DNA of 14,752 nucleotides from Candidatus Njordarchaeum guaymasense (GTDB lineage Archaea > Asgardarchaeota > Njordarchaeia > Njordarchaeales > Njordarchaeaceae), in the NCBI GenBank assembly GCA_030587605.1, contig JAUQYT010000250.1:1-14752 (forward strand). Direction: 5' to 3'. Shown here in pieces: positions 6,636 through 12,370 of this stretch. The translations under genes and the position numbers were made by a program. The notes below the pieces were generated by a model, which saw only the letters and a list, made by a program, of their open reading frames with translations, was not told where the DNA came from and made no database searches. The stretch's first letter is position 1. Every line of letters begins with the position of its first letter.

Positions 6636-7697
6636 TCATAACCCTACGTAGGAGACCTTCGTCTTCTTCGGTATCAGGCCTCTCTGCTTGGCGTATTCCG
6701 TGTAGGTCAAGTACAGCTTCCGCTCAGTTAGCTGTGCAAGAGAGGGAGACGCTCGCTTCTCTTCAATTGGCTCTGCGACGAGGAGGCTAACGGCATCGCA
6801 GGCACTTGCGCCTCCATACGAGGCGGCGAGGATCCTTTCTCCAAGTTTAGCAGTATCCAACACCGCCACCAGACCTAGTGGAACCGATGCTACTCCCGTA
6901 TCACCAGTGTTCTGCACAACCATGCCTTTCTGAGTCAAGGGGGGTTGAAAACCAAGTTTGCCAGCAGCGAGCAGAGGCCATTCGCCGTTAGGCTGCTGAA
7001 AAACGACGTGGTTAAAGTCCTTGACGCTCTTACCTAGCTTCTCCATCAACTTCTTAGCAGCTTCAGTCACGTGCCAAAGGTAACCGTAGTCTTGGGCGAA
7101 CCTTGGGTTGTCTAGCGCTTGAATAACGTCTGTCTCAGCCCCGGTCCTCCATCGATCCATGAACTCGGAGCTCACAGAACTTGTACCCTCAAGCTCAGCT
7201 ATCACACCTTCCTCACCGACTATGAAGGCAGCGGCGCCACACCCGACGCCATGCTCTGTCTCTGGAATGTTGCCTGGTGGCCCTTGAAGAACATCCGAAG
7301 CCACAACCATAGCGTATTTGCCCTTGCCCGTGGAAACGTAATCTGCTGCGGCGATTAGCGCAGCTATCCCAGCCTTTTCAGAGTGGGCGAAGTCATCAGT
7401 GTGAATGTCACTCCTAACACCGAGGGCCAAACCGATGGTTGGGGCAACCATTTTAAGCGTATAGGGGGCGGAGGTCGATGCCCAGAACACCGCATCAATG
7501 TCTGAAGCATTCAACCCCGAACACTTCAAAGCTGAAAGTGCAGCCTCAACGCCCATAGTAACCGCGTCTTCGTCGAAACCAGGGATCGTCTTCTCATTGA
7601 TACCCTTAACCAAGAAAATGTTCCAAGCCTTCACATACTCGTCTCGCTTGATCCTATACCTAGGCAAGTAGGCTCCATAACCTACGATTCCAACCAT
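6636..7697 (-). CDS. HMG-CoA-synthase-fold protein lacking the catalytic Glu-Cys-His triad
   Basis: The overall sequence is that of archaeal HMG-CoA synthase (N-terminal MVGIVGYGAYLPRYRIK, central FQQPNGEWP, C-terminal ILAASYGGASACDAVSLLV; 353 residues). Compared from memory with the archaeal family, the catalytic positions differ. Glu in the GSESHPY motif is Thr75 (ASTSAPY); the nucleophile Cys in EFACKAG aligns ungapped with Glu107 (FAHSEKAG); His in FHQPNGKFP is Gln234. It therefore should not form the usual acyl-enzyme. I chose ATG 7697: GGAGG lies nine bases upstream, and an in-frame ATG at 7760 falls inside the TATA box. It is the first gene of the operon with DUF35 and thiolase. It could be a structural partner of the thiolase or an enzyme with different chemistry; annotation as true HMG-CoA synthase would be unsafe. 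Confidence 0.85.
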   Translation of the reverse strand: MVGIVGYGAYLPRYRIKRDEYVKAWNIFLVKGINEKTIPGFDEDAVTMGVEAALSALKCSGLNASDIDAVFWASTSAPYTLKMVAPTIGLALGVRSDIHTDDFAHSEKAGIAALIAAADYVSTGKGKYAMVVASDVLQGPPGNIPETEHGVGCGAAAFIVGEEGVIAELEGTSSVSSEFMDRWRTGAETDVIQALDNPRFAQDYGYLWHVTEAAKKLMEKLGKSVKDFNHVVFQQPNGEWPLLAAGKLGFQPPLTQKGMVVQNTGDTGVASVPLGLVAVLDTAKLGERILAASYGGASACDAVSLLVAEPIEEKRASPSLAQLTERKLYLTYTEYAKQRGLIPKKTKVSYVGL

Positions 7698-7758
7698 CCG
7701 ATGATTCCTCCGATTTCTCCTCTCAATTATTGGTGTTCCAAATGCAGTATTTTCAACC

Positions 7759-7766
7759 ATTTAAAC
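7759..7766 (-). promoter_or_regulatory. TATA box of the thiolase operon
   Basis: Minus-strand GTTTAAAT sits 62-69 bases before ATG 7697, predicting a transcript start near 7736 and a leader of about 40 bases with GAGGAG and GGAGG. It overlaps the rejected upstream ATG. Confidence 0.55.
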
Positions 7767-7767
7767 A

Positions 7768-8019
7768 TGTATGAAGAAAAGGAAACGAAACTGGCATTCT
7801 CTTCAAGAAGTCTCGTCAAACGCATTGAGTCACAAGAGAAACTCATGTATCAACAAGCAAAACCTGATGTCATGTAAGGTATGCTAGACCAGACCATTCA
7901 CAGTAACCACACTACGCGTACAACCTGATCTTCCAGAGGGTGCGAGCAGTAAGAACAGTTATTGTTACAAGAAGAGAGAAGTAAGTGTGGCTCAAAGGAT
8001 TAATTTAATAAGGTGACTT
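7768..8019. other. Non-coding interval between the thiolase operon and the OB-fold gene
   Basis: About 250 bases between divergent transcription units. I find no tRNA, no convincing small RNA and no protein gene with a ribosome binding site; a 36-codon frame at 7767-7877 has none. The far end holds a second A/T block (about 7997-8009) before the promoter of the downstream gene. Confidence 0.5.
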
Positions 8020-8021
8020 GC

Positions 8022-8029
8022 TTAAATAA
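8022..8029 (+). promoter_or_regulatory. TATA box for the single-stranded-DNA-binding protein gene
   Basis: TTAAATAA within GCTTAAATAAG predicts a transcript start at about 8050, giving a 30-base leader to ATG 8080, or a leaderless message if ATG 8050 were used. Confidence 0.55.
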
Positions 8030-8079
8030 GTAAAAGCACAGTTAGTTAGATGAATACTTGTCACGGTGGTAAATCAAAG

Positions 8080-8370
8080 ATGAAGGTTAGTGAACTAAGA
8101 GCTGGAATGAAAAGAATTGATCTAAAGGTAAAAGTAACAGACATCGGGGAACCTAGGGACGTGAACACGAGGTTCGGACCCGCTCGCGTTGCGACTGCTA
8201 CCGTTGCTGACGACTCAGGGCAGGCCAAGCTTTCGCTATGGAACAAGGATATTGATAAGATCGGCGTTGGAGACACTGTGGAGATAAAGAACGGCTATAT
8301 TAGCGAGTTCCGAGGCGAGTTGCAGGTAAATGTAGGGCAGTATGGCAAAATGGATGTCGTCAAGGAATGA
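8080..8370 (+). CDS. OB-fold single-stranded-DNA-binding protein (SSB/RPA-like)
   Basis: A single OB-fold protein of 96 residues resembling crenarchaeal SSB and the OB domains of RPA. The start KVSELRAGMKRIDLKVKVTDIG is the first strand pair; RFGPARVATATVADDSGQAK holds the typical strand with the DDSG turn; then LSLWNKD and GDTVEIKNGYISEFRGELQV, the usual W and NGY motifs of nucleic-acid-binding OB folds. It would coat single-stranded DNA in replication and repair. I chose ATG 8080, preceded at nine bases by GGTGGT (8065-8070); an ATG at 8050 adds ten residues (NTCHGGKSK and the junction) not typical of the family, though the TATA position would allow a leaderless start there. No acidic C-terminal tail is visible. 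Confidence 0.85.
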   Translation: MKVSELRAGMKRIDLKVKVTDIGEPRDVNTRFGPARVATATVADDSGQAKLSLWNKDIDKIGVGDTVEIKNGYISEFRGELQVNVGQYGKMDVVKE

Positions 8371-8372
8371 TC

Positions 8373-8409
8373 GCGGGGAAAGCCGCAGCTCTCTATTTCA
8401 TTGCTTTTT
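8373..8409 (+). terminator. Possible terminator after the OB-fold gene
   Basis: A short GCGG/CCGC hairpin (8373-8386) directly follows the stop codon, and a run of five T lies at 8405-8409. Weak, but nothing else in this convergent gap would end the transcript. Confidence 0.3.
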
Positions 8410-8452
8410 CTAACCCTACTCGAGCAGTCCCCGGCTGCAATGATAAATGCTG

Positions 8453-8466
8453 AAAAAACCAAAAAA
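8453..8466 (-). terminator. T-rich terminator after the radical SAM gene
   Basis: On the minus strand the segment reads TTTTTTGGTTTTTT, about 60 bases beyond the stop codon of the radical SAM gene: a strong archaeal-type termination tract. Confidence 0.6.
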
Positions 8467-8524
8467 CATGACAAGTTGAGGCCAGACTACAGCAGATACC
8501 TCGTATTCTGCTTCGAACTGTTGT

Positions 8525-9412
8525 TCACATCTCTGTTAGTTCCTTGGGGGGGACAAATCTAGTTCGTGGATCTGCGAGGATTCTGTCCAGGAGCTTCACT
8601 GTTAGTTCCTTGCCTTCTGGGAATTTTACCTCGAAGTCAAGGTAATCTGAAACGTGGTCATTGAGTATCTCGCTGTGGACGTTTAGTCCAGCGATTATTT
8701 CTCGTTGTTCTTTTATTATTTCGTATGGTGTCAGGAGCTTGAATTTGCCTTCTTTGACTTCTTGGAAGAGTGGGGTATTGGGAAGAATGTTGAGTGTTCG
8801 GAACCTGATGAAATGCGGATCCGTCTCATTGAGGACCTCGGTAGTCCCCCTCACGTGTTCCTGCGTTAAGCCCTTTCCTCCAAGTCCCAGGAGAACGTAG
8901 AGTGAGAGCTCTATTCCAGCCTCCTTTATTCTTTGTCCAGCTTTCACGATTGTCTTCGAGATTGTTCCTTTCTTCATTAGCTTTAGGATTTGGTCGCTTC
9001 CACTTTCAAGCCCCATGTGTAGCCTCTTGAGACCAGCTTTTTTCAGTTTGATGAATTCGTCAAGCGTCTTTCCTATGGCAGACCTGGCTGACGTGTAACT
9101 CGTTATGCGCTCTAACCTCGGGAAAGTTTCTGATATTCTGTTCAGAACTCTGAAAAGGAACTCCGTTGGGAGGCAGGTCATATCTGACCCAGTGAGAAAA
9201 ATCGTACTGTAGTACTCACGATAGAACTTCTTTGCGGCATCAATCTGTTTGAAGATCTCTTCCAGTTCGAGTACTTTGAAGCCCTCTCTCTCCTTATAGA
9301 TGCCGCAAAACCTGCATTGGTTGTAGTTGCAACCTTGGAACACTTCTATGAGCAGACTATGCGCTTCTGACGGGGGCCTTATCAGTACTCTACCTAAGCC
9401 TTCTGGGATCAA
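8525..9412 (-). CDS. Radical SAM protein of the Elp3/B12-independent oxidoreductase-like type
   Basis: Iron-sulphur enzyme that cleaves S-adenosylmethionine to a radical. The cluster motif is C28-x4-C33-x2-C36 (GCNYNQCRFCGIYKE), one residue longer than the classic C-x3-C-x2-C; this spacing is usual in a large uncharacterised subfamily with the same NxCxFCxxYKE context. Further signatures are FLTGSDMTCLP (binding of the methionine part), LHMGLESGSDQILKLMKKG and LSLYVLLGLGGKG of the TIM-barrel strands 4-6. At 295 residues there is no second cluster or cobalamin domain. The start is TTG 9412, six bases after GGTGA; there is no in-frame ATG nearby. Substrate unknown. It may be second in a transcript behind a 36-codon frame (9428-9538). 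Confidence 0.85.
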   Translation of the reverse strand: MIPEGLGRVLIRPPSEAHSLLIEVFQGCNYNQCRFCGIYKEREGFKVLELEEIFKQIDAAKKFYREYYSTIFLTGSDMTCLPTEFLFRVLNRISETFPRLERITSYTSARSAIGKTLDEFIKLKKAGLKRLHMGLESGSDQILKLMKKGTISKTIVKAGQRIKEAGIELSLYVLLGLGGKGLTQEHVRGTTEVLNETDPHFIRFRTLNILPNTPLFQEVKEGKFKLLTPYEIIKEQREIIAGLNVHSEILNDHVSDYLDFEVKFPEGKELTVKLLDRILADPRTRFVPPKELTEM

Positions 9413-9427
9413 GAGTAGTCACCCTGA

Positions 9428-9538
9428 CTATTGGTTCTCCTCGATTCCTCTTTTTGGTGATCTGGAAATGCCTGATGCGGTGATCCGCGAAGATTCCTCT
9501 TTGAGTATTTCTACGGTAATTGGCTGTGACAAGATCAC
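9428..9538 (-). CDS. Possible 36-residue leaderless small protein upstream of the radical SAM gene
   Basis: A GTG-started frame encoding MILSQPITVEILKEESS and a basic tail ending KRGIEENQ, closed by TAG at 9428. Its GTG lies where transcription should start, about 26 bases from the centre of the TATA box at 9555-9567, so it would be translated from a leaderless message. The next gene begins 15 bases after its stop, with GGTGA in the gap, an operon-like arrangement. I do not recognise the sequence; it is short and could be a chance frame or a leader peptide. Confidence 0.35.
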   Translation of the reverse strand: MILSQPITVEILKEESSRITASGISRSPKRGIEENQ

Positions 9539-9554
9539 TTTGGGTCCGCGCTCC

Positions 9555-9567
9555 TTATTATTTTATT
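9555..9567 (-). promoter_or_regulatory. TATA box for the small frame and radical SAM gene
   Basis: Minus-strand AATAAAATAATAA is the strongest A/T block upstream of TTG 9412; the expected start is near 9537, giving either a 125-base leader or a leaderless small gene. Confidence 0.5.
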
Positions 9568-9590
9568 CCCGTTTCGGTTTTGTTAGGAAG

Positions 9591-9599
9591 GTTTAAATT
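9591..9599 (+). promoter_or_regulatory. TATA box of proS
   Basis: GTTTAAATT predicts a transcript start near 9622 and so a leader of about 110 bases before ATG 9733, long for an archaeon. The leader contains a six-base complementary pair, AGTGAG (9641-9646) and CTCACT (9684-9689). Confidence 0.5.
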
Positions 9600-9732
9600 A
9601 TGTGTTGGAAATGCTCTATCTAAGATCTGCTGGGGAATTCAGTGAGAATTATCGTACTCGAGGAAACGTTGAAGTAACTGGGGCTCACTAGGCTGTTTTG
9701 TTCTCTGCTCATGTTTGGAGGTTTGCAGGGAG

Positions 9733-10278
9733 ATGAAGATCAAGAAAGAAGAAAACTTCAGTGAGTGGTATGATGAGGTTTTGCAGGAAGCCGAACTTGT
9801 TGACATTAGGTACAAAGTAAAAGGCTTCATCATTTATCGTCCTAATATAATGAGGATTATAAATCAGCTTTACAGGTTGTATGAGGGTGAACTTGATAGG
9901 ACTGGTCATAGTCCTTTCCTTTTTCCTGTTGTTATTCCGTTGAGTTATTTCAGGAAGGAGTCTGAGCATGTAGAAGGATTTGAGGATGAAGTGTTTTGGG
10001 TTACGAGGGCGGGCAGGCATGAATTGGAGGAACCTTTGATATTGAGACCGACCAGTGAGACCGCGATTTACCCGATGTATTCGTTGTGGATTAGAAACTA
10101 CCGTGACTTGCCCCTTAAGTATTACCAAAGTGGCTCCGTTTACAGGTATGAAACCAAGGCAACTAGACCACTCCTTAGAGGAAGAGAGTTCCTCTGGATA
10201 GAAACTCACACAGTCTACCCTACCTTTGAGGATGCCATGGGACAGGTTTGCCGGTGCAAAGAAGACTTTTGGATTTGA
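9733..10278 (+). pseudogene. proS: Prolyl-tRNA synthetase, N-terminal fragment (gene broken at about 10230-10250)
   Basis: N-terminal part of an archaeal/eukaryal-type ProRS, the class II enzyme charging tRNA-Pro. Residues 1-165 follow the family closely: ENFSEWYDEVLQEAELVD, GFIIYRPN, the proline/ATP-site PTSETAIYPMYSLWIRNYRDLP, and motif 2 (YRYETKATRPLLRGREFLWIETHT). After PTFEDAMGQV the frame continues only with CRCKEDFWI and stops, losing similarity. The family here has roughly 35 more residues leading to a P-x-WDRFAGA segment, which is found in another frame starting at about the same bases. The start is ATG 9733, ten bases after GGAGGT (9717-9722). ProRS is essential, so this is a recent lesion, a population variant, an assembly fault, or there is another copy elsewhere. 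Confidence 0.85.
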
Positions 10279-11074
10279 CGTACTACTCCCTGATGGTAGG
10301 GTTCTTCAAGTGGGAACCACACACTTGCTAGGTGATAACTTCTCCAAGGTATTTGACATTCAGTTCGAGGACAGGGATGGAACTAAGAAGTTCGTGCAGC
10401 AGACTTGCTACGGGCCGGGGATTTCGCGTATCGCGGCTTCAGTGATCTGCATTCACGGCGATGACTACGGGCTCGTCCTCCCATTTGATATGGCACCGGT
10501 TCAAGTGGTTATAGTTCCAGTTCTGTTTAAGGGAGAAGAGAAGCCGATTATGCAGAACTGCGAGGAGATCAGGAAGCTGCTCGAGGGTGCAGGCGTTCGA
10601 GTGAAGCTTGATGATCGGGAGTTATCAGCTGGGGCCAAGTTCTACTATTGGGAACTCATGGGGACTCCTATCAGGATAGAGATTGGTCCTAAGGAAGTTA
10701 GAGAGAGAAACGTGACTCTCTTTAGGAGAGACAATAGGACTCGTGAGACCTATGAAGAAAAGAAATTGGCTGAGATAATCACTGAAGTCGCAAAGGATAT
10801 ACTCAACTTTCTGAGGCAAAAAGCGGAGGACTATATGAACAGGAACACAACGGAAGTGACGACGAAGGAAGAGTTAATGAGCGCTTCCAAGATGGCCGGC
10901 TTCATAAAGATGGATTTCTGTGGGCTGAGAGAGTGCGCTGACGAGCTAAAGAGTCAAATCGGCGGACTTGAGGTCAAAGGAACTCTCTTTGGATCAGAGC
11001 AGAAGCCAAAAGGCAAGTGCGCGTTCTGCGGGAAGAAGGCTACTCAAGTCGTATACGTGGCAAAATCATATTAG
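10226..11074 (+). pseudogene. proS: Prolyl-tRNA synthetase, C-terminal fragment (out of frame with the N-terminal part)
   Basis: Continues ProRS from PWDRFAGAKKTFGFDVLLPDGRVLQ (family WDKFPGAEYT...PDGR) through the ATP-binding motif 3 region (QQTCYGPGISRIAASVICIHGDDYG), the anticodon-binding domain (PVQVVIVPVLF onward) and the C-terminal zinc-type domain (C-x2-C in KCAFCGKK) to the usual C-terminal Tyr (YVAKSY). All of it is intact without stops. TTG 10226 and ATG 10232 begin the open frame but have no ribosome binding site, so independent translation is unlikely. The bases CCATGGGACAGGT (10235-10247) fit both the expected end of the first part (AMGQV) and the start of the second (PWDRF), marking a deletion between two short repeats with a lost length not divisible by three. 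Confidence 0.85.
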
Positions 11075-11184
11075 GAATACAACACCTAGACCATGATGGG
11101 AATGGTAGCCTGATGCTGTGATAGGAAGTCTGTGAAATACGTTGTCTTATTGAACCTGACATAGAAGGGAAATGCTGAATCAAG

Positions 11185-11574
11185 ATGGAGGTGCATTCAG
11201 GAGTAATGCCGTTATATGAGTTGCTGAAGAAGTTGCTCGGAGAAGCTGAGAGGTATATTAAGGAAGACGAAAGGGCGAGAAGCGCGCTAAAGATGATAGG
11301 CAAGATCAAAGTGAATGTGAAAGCCACCGACACAGATGAACAAGTGGGTGGAACAGTAGGTACGGACGGGGTTGAGCTGTTCAAGGAACCCATTGAGGGA
11401 CCGGATGTCACTATATCAGGAGACAGCAAAATTATGAAGGACCTCCTAAAGAATCCTAGCAGAGATAGGCTTGAGGAAGTACAAAAGAAAAAGCTGGTCA
11501 AAATGGAACCTCATGGACTGAAGGGAAAACTAGTTCTATCGAAGCTCAAGGATGCTCTCTCCGGAGGAGACTAA
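11185..11574 (+). CDS. Small protein of unknown function, possibly SCP2-like fold
   Basis: 129 residues: an amphipathic N-terminal helix (PLYELLKKLLGEAERYIKEDERARSALKMIG), a beta-rich centre (KIKVNVKATDTDEQVGGTVGTDGVELF), then PDVTISGDSKIMKDLLKN and a helix-strand end (MEPHGLKGKLVLSKLKDAL). The pattern 'D-V-T-I-S-x-D ... L ... GKL' recalls SCP2/sterol-carrier lipid-binding domains, but the match is by eye and weak. No membrane segment, signal peptide or metal motif. Start choice is open: ATG 11185 has only a distant GAAGGG, whereas ATG 11206 follows GGAGGTG (12 bases) and AGGAG (2 bases). It follows proS by 110 bases and is followed by a T tract, so it is probably its own unit. Confidence 0.65.
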   Translation: MEVHSGVMPLYELLKKLLGEAERYIKEDERARSALKMIGKIKVNVKATDTDEQVGGTVGTDGVELFKEPIEGPDVTISGDSKIMKDLLKNPSRDRLEEVQKKKLVKMEPHGLKGKLVLSKLKDALSGGD

Positions 11575-11628
11575 GAGAGTCAAACAACGATGAATTGGAA
11601 ATCGTCTCAGCCATCAAACTGCATTGGG

Positions 11629-11635
11629 TTTTTTT
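11629..11635 (+). terminator. T7 tract, probable terminator
   Basis: Seven consecutive T preceded by GGG, 55 bases after the stop of the small protein gene and before the next promoter; matches intrinsic archaeal termination. Confidence 0.5.
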
Positions 11636-11683
11636 GCGAACTTAAGACTGCGGGCTACCCGAGAAAAGAGAACCCAACCACAA

Positions 11684-11692
11684 CTATAAATA
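11684..11692 (+). promoter_or_regulatory. Strong TATA box of the Pro/Gln-rich protein gene
   Basis: CTATAAATA is close to the ideal archaeal TATA element. The expected start at about 11715 gives a 30-base leader with GAGGA (11732-11736) eight bases before ATG 11745. Confidence 0.65.
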
Positions 11693-11744
11693 GCGAACCT
11701 ACTATTGTTATAGATTGAAAGCGGCTGCTCTGAGGATTTTAGCT

Positions 11745-12320
11745 ATGAGTAGCGAAACGGAAATAGTCGACGTATTGTCAAGGGTCGCGAACATCTTCCT
11801 CAAGGCCGTAGATGCTCTTGAGACTAGGATGATGGTCATAGAGCAGAGAATTGAGGAATTAGAAAGAGCGGTAGCTGGAGCACCATCCTGGGGTAGAAGG
11901 GAACAGACAGGAGCAGGGAGTGTCACACCTTCAATAACTCAAGAAACTTGGAGGACTCCTCCGACAACTATGCCACCACCACAGCAACCTCAGAGAGTCG
12001 AGGCATACGGTGCTCCTCAACAGCAATGGGGAAGCCAAAGACAGGAACCATATCCTCCCCAACCTACGCCAAGTCATAAAACAAAGCCACAGCCGTACCC
12101 CCAACAGCCGTACCCGCCACAGCAGCAAGCCCAACCAGCGTCATACCCTCCGCCAGCACAGCCTCAAGGCTCACCCTATGGCCCTCCTGGTTCTCCTTCA
12201 CAGGCTCCGCCACCGGCAAGCCCACCTAGACCATCTAGCCCACTAAACATACGCCAAGCTGTTACGGGCGAACTTAAAGAAGTCTTTGCGAAGATGAGGG
12301 CGCGGGCAGAAGGAAGGTAA
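11745..12320 (+). CDS. Coiled-coil protein with long Pro/Gln/Tyr-rich disordered region, unknown function
   Basis: 191 residues in three parts. Residues 1-45 are a helical, heptad-like segment (VLSRVANIFLKAVDALETRM and EQRIEELERAV) likely to form a coiled coil. Residues of about 50-165 are low-complexity, rich in Pro, Gln, Ser and Tyr, with repeated PYPPQ/PYPQQ units and no predicted secondary structure. Residues of about 168-191 return to a basic helix (LNIRQAVTGELKEVFAKMRARAEGR). I do not recognise a family. The layout (oligomerising helix, flexible linker, short helical tail) suits an adaptor or scaffold, inferred from composition only. ATG 11745 is chosen for its GAGGA; a TTG at 11715 is in frame but would coincide with the transcript start. 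The promoter is one of the strongest in the window. The gene converges with endonuclease Q. Confidence 0.75.
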   Translation: MSSETEIVDVLSRVANIFLKAVDALETRMMVIEQRIEELERAVAGAPSWGRREQTGAGSVTPSITQETWRTPPTTMPPPQQPQRVEAYGAPQQQWGSQRQEPYPPQPTPSHKTKPQPYPQQPYPPQQQAQPASYPPPAQPQGSPYGPPGSPSQAPPPASPPRPSSPLNIRQAVTGELKEVFAKMRARAEGR

Positions 12321-12370
12321 AAGCTGGGACGAGAGGCGTCGCAAGCCCCCGGGGAATACTTACTATTAGG

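Noticed and set aside
7767..7877. 36-codon plus-strand frame between the thiolase operon and the OB-fold gene
   Set aside because: No ribosome binding site, no plus-strand promoter at a suitable distance, and its start overlaps the TATA box of the opposite operon.
8533..8613. 14-base direct repeat (CTGTTAGTTCCTTG) at the 3' end of the radical SAM gene
   Set aside because: Both copies encode KELT in the same frame, so it is explained by protein sequence and similar codon choice.
9327..9596. 89-codon plus-strand frame overlapping the radical SAM start
   Set aside because: Antisense to the conserved radical SAM cluster region; composition looks like a shadow frame.
11093..11159. Possible C/D-box small RNA after proS (ATGATGG, CTGA, GTGATAG, CTGA)
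   Set aside because: The first half has good spacing (10 and 4 bases), but the second guide would be 31 bases instead of about 12 and the boxes are imperfect.
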